Source: Corynebacterium tuberculostearicum
Lineage (GTDB): Bacteria > Actinomycetota > Actinomycetes > Mycobacteriales > Mycobacteriaceae
Direction of reading: 5' to 3'
Length of the DNA stretch: 64,000 bases
Assembly: GCF_016894265.1 (NCBI RefSeq)
Contig: NZ_CP069791.1
Coordinates: 1,922,001-1,986,000 of the forward strand
The notes below the pieces were generated by a model. The model made no database searches. It was not told the DNA's origin and saw only the letters and a program-made list of their open reading frames with translations. This document shows, piece by piece, positions 30,097 to 38,491 of the stretch; position 1 is the first letter of the stretch; each line of letters opens with the position of its first letter. The translations under genes were made by a program, and so were the position numbers.

Positions 30097-31275
30097 TTAA
30101 CTCTCCAGTCTTTTCTTAAGGTAGATGGCTCGGCCGACGGCGAAAACGTTGGCGGCAAGGCCTATCCCCATCATGATAAGCCCGGCCACGGTAGCGCCCA
30201 GCAATGTCAGCAGTCCGCCCACGTTGATAAGCAGCAGGCGGGCGTAGCCGGTGCGCTCCGCGCTATTAGGGTGCGCGCCGGTCAAGATGGGAAGCAGGTG
30301 GTGCAGGACGCCGGTGACCAACTGCAAGAGGCCGGCACCGAGGAAGGCGGGCAGCAAAACCAGCGTGATGGTGCGCGGGTAGGCGCCCACCGCTGCGGAA
30401 ATGGCGTCACCGGCACACAGCGCCAGCATCCACAGCAGTCCGGCGATAACGGCAACGGTGGCGGTGGTCAGCCGCGGCGAGCGCCCCATGACGGTGGCAA
30501 GCACCGGCTGGATGATGAGCACCGCCGCGAGGACCACGAGCAGTTGGGCCACGCCTGCGGCGCGGGTAAGGCCCACCGCGTACAGCGCCATCGCCAAGGC
30601 CAGGCCAACGCAGTGCACGATGAGCGCGCGAGTACACCGCGCGCGAGCGGTGGGCGAAATCGCGGTGGCCGATAGCGTGGGGAGCAACGTGACCACCGTG
30701 CCGATGACGGTCAGCCACGCGAAACCCCAAATCATGCCGCGCGAGTGGGCACCGACGAGGAGGGAATACTCGCCTACCCCATTACCGCTCAGGATGACGA
30801 GCACCACGGAGGCAATCATGAACACGGCCGCCGCGATATAAAAGGGCACGGTCACGGCAAAAGAACCAGACAATGAGCCGCGCAGGCGCCGCGCGATGAA
30901 CCACAGGTGCCAGGTGAGGGCGGCGATGATGAGGGCAGAGGCGGCGTCGGCAAGCGGGCCCCAGTCATACCCTGCCCTATCAATGAGCAGCAAGATAAGC
31001 CCGAGCTGCACTAGGCCCACGCGACTGCCGACGCCCCGGTAGTCCCCGCCCGCAGTCCGGGTCAAGGCCTCGGTGAAATGAGTGGAAAAGACGATGATTG
31101 CCGTGGTCAGCGCGCCAATGGTGAAGGGATGGATGATATCCCACCACACCACAGGAGCGCCCAAAGAGCCAGCGATGAGTAGGCCGAGACCAATAAGGAT
31201 CCACAAGCCGATAATGGCGGCGCTCAGGGTATGCCAGCGGCCCCGCGCGGCTAGGGACACGTCATGAATGCGCAC
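30097..31275 (-). CDS. Multi-TM membrane protein linked to the NirK-like gene
   Basis: A 392-residue protein with about eleven to twelve hydrophobic helices. Conserved-looking His positions occur in HPFTIGALTTAIIVFSTHF, GAHSRGMIWGFAW and VLHHLLPILTGAHPN, as seen in haem-binding helices of oxidase-like proteins. I do not recognise a defined family with certainty. Because it directly abuts the NirK-like gene, it probably passes electrons to it or anchors it, or handles its NO product. GTG start, overlapping the stop of the NnrS-like gene by 14 bases. Confidence 0.6.
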   Translation of the reverse strand: MRIHDVSLAARGRWHTLSAAIIGLWILIGLGLLIAGSLGAPVVWWDIIHPFTIGALTTAIIVFSTHFTEALTRTAGGDYRGVGSRVGLVQLGLILLLIDRAGYDWGPLADAASALIIAALTWHLWFIARRLRGSLSGSFAVTVPFYIAAAVFMIASVVLVILSGNGVGEYSLLVGAHSRGMIWGFAWLTVIGTVVTLLPTLSATAISPTARARCTRALIVHCVGLALAMALYAVGLTRAAGVAQLLVVLAAVLIIQPVLATVMGRSPRLTTATVAVIAGLLWMLALCAGDAISAAVGAYPRTITLVLLPAFLGAGLLQLVTGVLHHLLPILTGAHPNSAERTGYARLLLINVGGLLTLLGATVAGLIMMGIGLAANVFAVGRAIYLKKRLES

Positions 31276-32341
31276 GGCGCGACTCCTTTCCGGTCAGGAC
31301 AATCCCGCAGGCGAGAAAAACTAACACTGCGATTATCGTAACCACCCCGCCGGTGCGGAGGGCAGTGGTGTGCTCGGCGCAATCGGCAAGGATGCGCAAC
31401 GCGAGGCCGCCATGCAAGAGCGCCACCGGCACATAGAGCACCGGGTGGTACGGCAACCGGCGGCGGATGACGGAGGTGAAGATGATGGGCGCGTGCGCGA
31501 AAATCATGGACATGACAAAGCCCAAGAATATGGCGTGCACTGAGGCATCATAGGCAAAGCCGGTGGACTGTCCGTGCAGCAGCCAGAGGTAACCGCCGAG
31601 GGCGAGCCAGCCGTAGCCGGCCAACATGCACGCCGCCGAGTAGCGCGGCAGGCCGTGAGAGCGCACCAGATTCTTGGCCACGTCTACCCGCGCGGTGGCC
31701 GCAGCGATGGCGATGAGCACCAAGCCCATGGCGCGATAGCCCACCGCTGGGGCAAGCACGTAGATGACGCTGGCTGCCGCCAGCCCCAGAACCAGAAGGG
31801 TGAGGTGGTTTTCGGCGCGGGTTCCGGCCATGGTGACGCGCGCTAGTTCCATGCGCTCGCCGATGATGGTGGCCACCGCATAGAGGACGCACAACGGCAT
31901 CGCCGCGGCGAACCCCGGGCCCATGGCCCACAGGGCAGCTGCTGCTATTCCCCCGATAACTCCGGCTGCCTGCACCAGGATCGCGAGGCTCGCCTGACGG
32001 CGATAGATGGTGGCGTAAATGAAACCAAGGACAAGGAAGCTGGCGGCAAAACACACGGCCGGGACCGCCCGTGGCAGGCCGGCGAGAATGCCCAGCACGC
32101 CGGCAACGTGGCAGACGGGCCCGGCCCACGCCCAGGAGGTGCGCACTGCAACGGTGCGCTCAAGGCCGATGGCTCCGCCCACGAAACCGAAGACCATGAG
32201 TGGTCCGTGATCGGCAGCGAAGGACGCGCCAGGGGTGGCGGTTAACCCCAATAGGGTGGCGCCCGCAGCCAGGCCTACCAGCAGCGATAGGCCTGCGAAG
32301 GCGAGGAAGATGAGGCGATGCGCCACGCTATTATTTTGCAC
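31262..32341 (-). CDS. NnrS-like multi-TM membrane protein
   Basis: A 359-residue protein with about ten to twelve helices. Segments such as ADHGPLMVFGFVGGAIGLERT and SVHAIFLGFVMSMIFAHAPI (His-containing helices) resemble NnrS, a haem-copper membrane protein protecting cells from NO, but the match is partial. It leads the three-gene operon that ends in the NirK-like gene. The GTG at 32341 was chosen because TACGAT lies 7 bases before it; another GTG exists five codons later, and an open frame runs further upstream into the divergent gene. Confidence 0.6.
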   Translation of the reverse strand: MQNNSVAHRLIFLAFAGLSLLVGLAAGATLLGLTATPGASFAADHGPLMVFGFVGGAIGLERTVAVRTSWAWAGPVCHVAGVLGILAGLPRAVPAVCFAASFLVLGFIYATIYRRQASLAILVQAAGVIGGIAAAALWAMGPGFAAAMPLCVLYAVATIIGERMELARVTMAGTRAENHLTLLVLGLAAASVIYVLAPAVGYRAMGLVLIAIAAATARVDVAKNLVRSHGLPRYSAACMLAGYGWLALGGYLWLLHGQSTGFAYDASVHAIFLGFVMSMIFAHAPIIFTSVIRRRLPYHPVLYVPVALLHGGLALRILADCAEHTTALRTGGVVTIIAVLVFLACGIVLTGKESRRAHS

Positions 32342-32348
32342 GGGTTTT

Positions 32349-32354
32349 ATCGTA
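32349..32354 (-). promoter_or_regulatory. -10 box for the leaderless NnrS-like/NirK operon
   Basis: TACGAT on the minus strand, 7 bases before the GTG at 32341. It lies in the short divergent gap to the DUF2249 gene, where a shared regulator could act on both directions. Confidence 0.4.
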
Positions 32355-32407
32355 CTAATATTGCTAACAGAGCGAAACTCGCACCCCTTAAGAAAGGACC
32401 ACTCGCT

Positions 32408-32668
32408 ATGCAACTGCCCATCTCCGATGCCAATAAGCCACACTCCATCCCAACTCTGAATGCCTCCGAGATTCCGCACGCCGTTCGCCACGGCGCCATC
32501 CACGGCGCACTGGGCACCCTCAACGTGGGCGAATCCATGATCCTCATCGCCCCACATAATCCGGTTCCCCTGCTCAAGGAGGTCGAGGCCCGCGAGGAGA
32601 GCTTCGAGCTGGACTACCTCAAGGAAGAAGAAAACGACTTCCACATCAAGTTCACCCGCGTGAGCTAA
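32408..32668 (+). CDS. DUF2249 small protein
   Basis: An 86-residue protein with LNVGESMILIAPHNPVPLL and a C-terminal ending in DFHIKFTRV, the DUF2249 pattern (SirA-like fold). Such proteins often sit beside denitrification, haemerythrin or NO-response genes; biochemical role unknown. The ATG at MQLPISDA has AAAGGA 10 bases upstream; an in-frame ATG 30 codons earlier overlaps the opposite gene and is unlikely. It is divergent from the NnrS-like operon, so they may be co-regulated. Confidence 0.75.
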   Translation: MQLPISDANKPHSIPTLNASEIPHAVRHGAIHGALGTLNVGESMILIAPHNPVPLLKEVEAREESFELDYLKEEENDFHIKFTRVS

Positions 32669-32687
32669 ACCCTCACGGGGCGGAGGG

Positions 32688-32700
32688 CTATCCTGGATAG
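32688..32700. promoter_or_regulatory. 13-base palindrome upstream of modA
   Basis: CTATCCTGGATAG is a perfect inverted repeat apart from its central base. It lies 34 bases before the modA ATG, close to where the promoter should be, so it may be an operator. It does not match the E. coli ModE site as I remember it. Confidence 0.35.
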
Positions 32701-32734
32701 GTCACACTACCGCCGTAGAAGGAGCCCTCCGCAG

Positions 32735-33499
32735 ATGAAGAAGCGCGCCGCCGCACTCCTCGCCGCCCTCGCATTCGCGCTTACATCCTGCGCTCCCCCA
32801 ACGTCAACGACCTCCACCCAGGACGCGGATGCTGCCACGCTCAATGTCTTGGTTGCATCCTCCACCCGCGTCATCAATGAGAAACTCACTCAGCGCGCAG
32901 GCCAGCTGGAGCCGCCAGTGAATCTGAGCTTTGACAATGGCGGCTCCTCCGATTTGGTAAGCAAGCTGCGCGAGGGCGCCCCGGCCGATCTTCTCCTCAC
33001 GGCTTCGAAAAAGACCATGGATAAGGCGGTGCAGGATGGCACGGTTGCCACGCCCGAGGTGCTTGCCACCAATGTCATGGTCATGGTCGTGCCCAAGGGC
33101 AACCCGGCGGGAATCCATTCCGTGGAGGATCTGCCCCACTCCGACCACTTCGTGCTCTGCGATCCCCAAGTTCCCTGCGGCGATATCTCCTCCCAGATCA
33201 TCTCTGATAAGCGCCTGGACGTCCATCCATCCTCCCAAGAACGCCAGGTAGCCGACGTTTTAGGAAAGGTCGCCTCGGGCGAGGCGGATGCTGGGTGGGT
33301 CTATTCCACCGATGCCGCCGCGGCCGGCGATGATGTCGAGGTGATTGACATTCCTGGGGCAGAGAAATTCACTAACCAGATTGTGGGCGCCGTTACCGCA
33401 GAAGCATCCCACCCCGACCAGGCTCGCGCGGTGCTCGATATCTTGAGCGGCGACTTTGCGTCCACCTGGCGCGAGCGCGGCTTCACCCCGGCGGAGTAG
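32735..33499 (+). CDS. modA: Molybdate ABC transporter substrate-binding lipoprotein
   Basis: A 254-residue type-II periplasmic-binding protein. The lipoprotein signal peptide MKKRAAALLAALAFALTSC has its lipobox LTSC at Cys19. Conserved ModA features follow: LNVLVASSTRVINEKL, FDNGGSSDLVSKLREGAPADLLLTAS, and a C-terminal WVYSTDA. AGAAGGAG is the Shine-Dalgarno. modBC starts three bases after its stop. It lies beside the Moco genes, which suggests supply for a molybdoenzyme. Closest alternatives are tungstate binders. Confidence 0.93.
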   Translation: MKKRAAALLAALAFALTSCAPPTSTTSTQDADAATLNVLVASSTRVINEKLTQRAGQLEPPVNLSFDNGGSSDLVSKLREGAPADLLLTASKKTMDKAVQDGTVATPEVLATNVMVMVVPKGNPAGIHSVEDLPHSDHFVLCDPQVPCGDISSQIISDKRLDVHPSSQERQVADVLGKVASGEADAGWVYSTDAAAAGDDVEVIDIPGAEKFTNQIVGAVTAEASHPDQARAVLDILSGDFASTWRERGFTPAE

Positions 33500-33502
33500 A
33501 CT

Positions 33503-35335
33503 ATGTCCGCCCCACAGCCTATTCGCCCCAAAGCCCCGCTTCTTATCGGCCTCATTGGTCTCATTGCGGTAGCGACCATCATCGTCCCTGTTGCCGCCCT
33601 TGGCCTGCGCGTGCCGTGGGAGCGCATCGCCGACTACCTCGCGCGCGACGAGATCCGAGACATGCTGCTCATCTCAGTGGCAGCCGCCTTCCAATCCATG
33701 GTCCTCGCGCTCGTGCTGGGGGTGGGGCTGGCCCTGTGGGTGCAGCAACTCGGCCGCGGCAGCGCCGTAGTGCGCCTCTTGGTCTACCTGCCCTTGGCCA
33801 TGCCACCGGTGGTGGGCGGATTGGCCCTTACCGCAGCTTTTGGCCGCAAGGGATACCTGGCCCCGCTTCTCGACGCCCTCGGCATCCACTTCGCCTTCGC
33901 CTTCCCCGGGGTCGTTATGGCGCAGACCTTTGTGGCGCTGCCCTTCGTGGTGGTGGCGGTCGATTCGGCGCTGCGCCAGCTGGACCAGGAAATCCTCGCC
34001 TCTGCGCGCGGCGTGGGCTTGGGTCGGTGGGAGGTCCTGGGCAAAATTACCCTGCCGTCCATCGCCCCGGCCTTGGCTACGGGTGCGGGGTTGGCCTTCG
34101 CGCGCTCGCTGGGCGAGTTCGGCACGACCCTGACCTTTGCCGGCTCGCAGCCGGGGGTCACCCGCACCATGCCGCTGGGCATTTATTTAGAGCGCGAAGT
34201 CGATGCGGATGGCGCGTACGTGCTCTCCGCGCTGCTTATCGGGTTGGCCTTGGCCTGCCTGGCGCTTGCGGGCTTGCCTGTGCTGCGGCGGCGAAGCTAC
34301 CAGCCGCAGGCCAGGAGGTTGCATGGGATGGACGTCGATAAGCTCCGCGCCCTTACCCGGCCCACTGATCTGCCGGCGCTGTCTGTGACCGTCGACGGTG
34401 TGCGCACGGATTTTTCCCCGCGCGCCATAACGGCCGTGGTGGGCCCGAATGGTTCCGGCAAAACAACCTTGATGGGGCGCATTGCCGGGCGCCTGAGCGG
34501 CGGGGAGGTCTCCCCGGAGGGCGCCGACGTCGTCTTGCTCACCCAGCGGCCGGGGTTGCCGCCGCGGTCGACGGCCGTGGAGGCGGTGGCCATGGTCACC
34601 CGCGATAAGGTACGTGCGCAGGAGCTCCTGGCGGCAGCGGGATTGCACGAGCTTGCCGACGTCCCCGTTCCCGCCCTTTCCGGCGGCCAGGCCGCCCACG
34701 TGGCGTTGGTGCGTGCGCTAGCCGCACGGCCGGCGGTCTTGATTGTGGACGAGCCCCTTGCCGCCGTCGATGTGAAATCGGCCGAAAGGTGGCGCCGCTT
34801 CTTGCACGCGGCCCGCGCAGACCGTACCACGCTGCTTGTTACCCATGATGCGCTCGATATCGCGCACCTGGCGCAGGACATGCTGGTCATGGAATCCGGC
34901 CAGGTGCGGGCCCACGGCGCAACCGCGCGTCTGCTTGAGGCACCGCCAACGGGCTTCGTTGCGGTGCTAGCGGGGCTCAATCGCCTCGAAGGAACCGTGA
35001 CCGGGATCAGCGCGTCCGCCGTCGAGGTCGCGTGCGGCGATATTACCGTTCTGGCGACTAAGGAGGCTGCGTCTATTGAGCCTGGGCAGAAGGTGGCGGT
35101 GACCTTTGACCCGCATGCGGCCACAATTGGCGCAGCGCCAGAGGCCTGCAACCAATGGGCAGCTCGCGTCTTGGCTGTCGAGCCCACCAGCCTCGCGGCA
35201 GCGCAGCTGCGCGTTGATCTGGGCGGCCAAGAGGCTACAGTACCGGTAGACCGCGAGTTCGCTTTAAGCGTCGCGGCGGGTAACATCGTATCCTTAACAG
35301 TGTCTAAAGCAAACGTTTTTGTCCACCCCAACTAG
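33503..35335 (+). CDS. modBC: Fused molybdate permease-ATPase (ModB-ModC)
   Basis: A 610-residue fusion. Residues 1-265 are the ModB permease with six helices and an EAA loop near ASARGVGLGRWEVLGKITLP. Residues about 280-480 are the ATPase: Walker A GPNGSGKTT, signature LSGGQ, Walker B AVLIVDEPLAAVD and the switch His in LLVTHD. The tail (485-610) is a TOBE-type molybdate-sensing region. The usual residues after LSGGQ (RQR) are replaced by AAH. The reading frame is uninterrupted, so the fusion looks real. Normally modB and modC are separate genes. Confidence 0.92.
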   Translation: MSAPQPIRPKAPLLIGLIGLIAVATIIVPVAALGLRVPWERIADYLARDEIRDMLLISVAAAFQSMVLALVLGVGLALWVQQLGRGSAVVRLLVYLPLAMPPVVGGLALTAAFGRKGYLAPLLDALGIHFAFAFPGVVMAQTFVALPFVVVAVDSALRQLDQEILASARGVGLGRWEVLGKITLPSIAPALATGAGLAFARSLGEFGTTLTFAGSQPGVTRTMPLGIYLEREVDADGAYVLSALLIGLALACLALAGLPVLRRRSYQPQARRLHGMDVDKLRALTRPTDLPALSVTVDGVRTDFSPRAITAVVGPNGSGKTTLMGRIAGRLSGGEVSPEGADVVLLTQRPGLPPRSTAVEAVAMVTRDKVRAQELLAAAGLHELADVPVPALSGGQAAHVALVRALAARPAVLIVDEPLAAVDVKSAERWRRFLHAARADRTTLLVTHDALDIAHLAQDMLVMESGQVRAHGATARLLEAPPTGFVAVLAGLNRLEGTVTGISASAVEVACGDITVLATKEAASIEPGQKVAVTFDPHAATIGAAPEACNQWAARVLAVEPTSLAAAQLRVDLGGQEATVPVDREFALSVAAGNIVSLTVSKANVFVHPN

Positions 35336-35373
35336 TATTTCTGTTTTCGCAGACCCCAAGGCGGATTTCCACC

Positions 35374-36033
35374 ATGCCTGATTCACTTCCCCGGTCCACC
35401 ACCGAACTCTTTCCGGAGGCCCTCAACCTCTCGCCCAAGCAGCGCGAGGTGCTCACCGCTGTGCAGCGCCACCCCGAAGGCGCCAAGGCCGGCACCGTTG
35501 CCGAGGAACTAGGCATGCACGTCAACACCGCCCGCGGACACATCGATGAGCTGGTCAACGCTGGGGCCGTCAACGTAGTCTCCGCGCCGAGTAAGGGCCG
35601 CGGGCGCCCCTCCCTCATCTTCCAAGCCCGCATTCCGGATAATAAAGCGGTGGCAGAGGAATACATCACCTTGGTGGAAGTGCTGACCACGATGCTGGCG
35701 GATAAGGAAGAGCTTGATGACGCCGCCTCAGCCAAGGCCCTCGAGATCGGGCGACGCTGGGCGCGCGCCGCGGGCGCGGATGCCTCCAATGGTGCGCTCG
35801 ATACGCTCTTTGCCACCCTGCGCGATATGGGCTTTGATCCTGCCACCAAGCCGGACTCGACCGACATCGAGCTTCATGCTTGCCCCTTTGTCTCTTCGGG
35901 TCTTGAGCCTTCGCCGTTCCTGTGCGCGGTACACGCTGGCTTCCTGCAAGAAACCAGCGATGATGACACCTCGATCACCTTGGTACCGCGCCAGCACCCC
36001 AACGTGTGCCGGCTAAAAATTAAGCCTGTGTAA
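35374..36033 (+). CDS. HTH regulator with Cys/His cluster-binding C-terminus
   Basis: A 219-residue regulator. The N-terminal winged helix reads [29 protein letters not shown] and continues [18 protein letters not shown]. The C-terminal half ends with [15 protein letters not shown] and NVCRLKI, a Cys-Cys-His-Cys pattern like SufR-type regulators with an Fe-S cluster. It follows modBC by 38 bases on the same strand and so may be co-transcribed. Fe-S sensing of NO or oxygen over the nitrogen-oxide/molybdenum genes is a reasonable inference. The end overlaps thrB antisense by 14 bases. Confidence 0.72.
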   Translation: MPDSLPRSTTELFPEALNLSPKQREVLTAVQRHPEGAKAGTVAEELGMHVNTARGHIDELVNAGAVNVVSAPSKGRGRPSLIFQARIPDNKAVAEEYITLVEVLTTMLADKEELDDAASAKALEIGRRWARAAGADASNGALDTLFATLRDMGFDPATKPDSTDIELHACPFVSSGLEPSPFLCAVHAGFLQETSDDDTSITLVPRQHPNVCRLKIKPV

Positions 36034-36949
36034 GCTCCACGCGGACGGGGCCGGCCACGGTGAGGTCGATGACGCGGAGGTTCTGCTCGCGGGCGTCGGC
36101 AAGAATGCTCTGCTCAATATCCTCGGTGTGCAGCACCATGACGGTGGGGCCGGCGCCGGATAGGTAGGCCGCATAGCCGCGGTTGCGCAGGCGGTTGACC
36201 CACTCCGCGGTCACGGGAAGCACATCCGCGCGGTACGGCTGGTGCAAGCGATCGCGGGTTCCCTCCCACAGGAGATCCGGGTAGTTCTGCAATGCCGCCA
36301 CTTGCACCGCGGTGCGCGAGACGTTGAACGCCGCATCCGAATGCGTCACGTGTGAAGGCAGGACGCGGCGCACCGCCTGGGTGGAGGCGTGGAAATCAGG
36401 CACGAGCGCGGTGGCGCGGATATCTTCGTGCACCTTGATGGACGCGGCGCGGTAGTCCGGCAAAGAATGGCCGTCGACAGGGACATTTGTCCACGACACC
36501 ACGGCGTCGCCCAACACGGAGGCGGCCGCATTATCGGGGTGGCCCTCAAAGGCGGAAGAAAGCTGCACCACTTGCTCTCGGGTCAGGGGGCTTCCCGCCA
36601 GCGCATTGCCGGCGGCCACGCCCGCCACCGCGGCGGAAGCGGAAGAACCCAGGCCGCGCGACTGCGGGATATTATTATGCGAGACCACCCGCAGGCCGGG
36701 CACGGTGGCGTCGGCCGCCGAGAGTGCGGAGCGAATCGCCTTGACCACCAAGTGGGAGCCATCGCGCGGCAGGTCTTCTGCGCCCTCGCCGAAGATTTCC
36801 ACCGTAAGGCCCGATGCGGTGACCTCTACCTCGACGGTGTCATACAGGCTCAACGCCATGCCCAAGGTGTCATATCCTGGGCCCAGGTTCGCCGTAGAGG
36901 CAGGAACAGTCACGATGGCTTTCGTGCCGACTTCAACTTCGATACTCAT
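36020..36949 (-). CDS. thrB: Homoserine kinase
   Basis: A 309-residue GHMP kinase. The ATP-binding motif is [16 protein letters not shown] near residue 90, and the C-terminal LSGAGPTVM is the third GHMP motif. It phosphorylates homoserine for threonine synthesis. It follows hom by 24 bases, the usual hom-thrB operon of corynebacteria. Its 3' end overlaps the convergent regulator by 14 bases. Confidence 0.96.
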   Translation of the reverse strand: MSIEVEVGTKAIVTVPASTANLGPGYDTLGMALSLYDTVEVEVTASGLTVEIFGEGAEDLPRDGSHLVVKAIRSALSAADATVPGLRVVSHNNIPQSRGLGSSASAAVAGVAAGNALAGSPLTREQVVQLSSAFEGHPDNAAASVLGDAVVSWTNVPVDGHSLPDYRAASIKVHEDIRATALVPDFHASTQAVRRVLPSHVTHSDAAFNVSRTAVQVAALQNYPDLLWEGTRDRLHQPYRADVLPVTAEWVNRLRNRGYAAYLSGAGPTVMVLHTEDIEQSILADAREQNLRVIDLTVAGPVRVELTQA

Positions 36950-36973
36950 AGCTGTCTAGTCTATGGGCCGGGG

Positions 36974-38317
36974 CTAGCTGCCGAGGCGGATTACGGAATG
37001 AACGGCCTTGACCTCTTCGAGCTCGCCCAAAGCAGCCACAATGGTATCCAAGGTGGCCTCCTTTGCGGCATGGGTGACCACGATGAGGCGGGCGGTGTCC
37101 GCGCCATCTTCTTGGCGCACGGTGCGCAGGGAAACGTCATTGTCGGCAAAGACGGCGGAGATGGCGGCCAGCACGCCGGTGCGGTCCTGGACTTCCATAT
37201 CAATGTGGTAGCGGGTTTCTACCTCACCGAAATCTGCGATAGGCAGGTTGGCGTAGGTATTTTCACCCGGTGCGCGGCCGCCGTGGACGATATTGCGGGC
37301 TGCCCCGACGACGTCGCCAAGCACGGCAGACGCCGTAGGATTGCCGCCTGCACCATTGCCGTAGAACATCAGGGAACCTGCGGCCTCTGCCTCAACGAAG
37401 ATGGCATTATAAGACTCGCTCACGGAAGCCAACGGGTGCTCCTTGGGCACCAACGTGGGGTGCACTCGGGCATTGACCGCCTCGGAGCCATCGGCACGCT
37501 GGAGGCGCTCGCAAATGGCCAGTAGCTTGATGGAATAGTCGGCTTCATTGGCCGCGGCGATATCCGCTGCGGTGACCTTGGTGATGCCCTCGCAGTGGAC
37601 GTCCTCGAACTTCACTCGGGTGTGAAAGCCCAAAGACGCCATGATGGCGGCCTTAGAGGCAGCATCATGGCCCTCTACATCCGCGGTGGGATCGGCCTCG
37701 GCATAGCCCAGGCGGGTAGCCTCCGCCAGCGCTTCATCATAGGAAGCGCCCGTGGACTCCATCGCGTCCAAGATGAAGTTAGTGGTGCCGTTGACGATGC
37801 CGGAGATGCGCTCTACCTGATCGCCAGCCAGAGAGCGACGCAGCATGCCCACCACCGGAATCGCGGCGGCTACGGCAGCCTCGAAGTAGAGATCTACACC
37901 GGCGCGGTCGGCGGCCTCCGCCAGCTCGTCTGCGTGCGCTGCAACCAGGGCCTTATTGGCGGTCACCACGGACTTTCCGGAGTTGAGTGCGGCGAGCACC
38001 AACTCGCGCGGGAAGTCGATACCGCCGATAACCTCAACCACGAGGTCGATATCATCGCGGGCGACGAGCGCCTTGGCGTCATCGGTCAACAACTCCTGGG
38101 GCACGCCCGGGCGCAGCTTATTTTTGTTGTGGATGGCAATGCCGCGAATCTCGGCTGGGCCACCGATGCGGTGAGCAAAGGCATGAGCATTCTCCCCCAG
38201 CAAGCGAAAGACCTCAGCACCAACGGTGCCGAAGCCCAGCAGCGCGATACCAACGGTCTCGCCCTCGCCCTTGCCGGAATGCTCGTGTGCCTGAAGCTCG
38301 CTAGTCGATGCAGCCAT
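36974..38317 (-). CDS. hom: Homoserine dehydrogenase with ACT domain
   Basis: A 447-residue enzyme: NAD(P) motif GFGTVGAEVF (about residue 30), catalytic core with NGTTNFILDAM and EGHDAASKAAIMASLGF, and a C-terminal ACT domain (about 365-447) which in corynebacteria gives threonine feedback inhibition. ATG start with GGAGA seven bases upstream. First gene of hom-thrB. Confidence 0.97.
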   Translation of the reverse strand: MAASTSELQAHEHSGKGEGETVGIALLGFGTVGAEVFRLLGENAHAFAHRIGGPAEIRGIAIHNKNKLRPGVPQELLTDDAKALVARDDIDLVVEVIGGIDFPRELVLAALNSGKSVVTANKALVAAHADELAEAADRAGVDLYFEAAVAAAIPVVGMLRRSLAGDQVERISGIVNGTTNFILDAMESTGASYDEALAEATRLGYAEADPTADVEGHDAASKAAIMASLGFHTRVKFEDVHCEGITKVTAADIAAANEADYSIKLLAICERLQRADGSEAVNARVHPTLVPKEHPLASVSESYNAIFVEAEAAGSLMFYGNGAGGNPTASAVLGDVVGAARNIVHGGRAPGENTYANLPIADFGEVETRYHIDMEVQDRTGVLAAISAVFADNDVSLRTVRQEDGADTARLIVVTHAAKEATLDTIVAALGELEEVKAVHSVIRLGS

Positions 38318-38379
38318 AATCCGTCTCCATTGTGCGGTTGGGGTAAAGGTTTAGTGCCCGCTAATTGCGGATACAGGAC

Positions 38380-38385
38380 ACTATA
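38380..38385 (-). promoter_or_regulatory. -10 box of hom-thrB promoter
   Basis: TATAGT on the minus strand, about 62 bases before the hom ATG. No clear -35. The leader is about 55 bases; no attenuator structure is visible. Confidence 0.45.
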
Positions 38386-38435
38386 CAGAACAAGCTGTCT
38401 ACTTTCGCTGTAAATGGGTCTATAGATAGAAAAGC

Positions 38436-38477
38436 CCCCGTCACAGGCCCTGAATTAAATTAGGCCTCGTGACGGGG
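38436..38477 (-). terminator. Terminator after lysA
   Basis: CCCCGTCAC (38436-38444) pairs with GTGACGGGG (38469-38477), continued by AGGCC/GGCCT with one bulged base. On the minus strand the stem is followed by CTTTTCTATC. It ends the argS-lysA transcript 15 bases past the lysA stop. Confidence 0.85.
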
Positions 38478-38491
38478 ACCGAGTGCGTGGG

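Noticed and set aside
32342..32644. N-terminal extension of the NnrS-like frame
   Set aside because: Lies antisense to the DUF2249 gene; the start at the GTG has a good -10 box.
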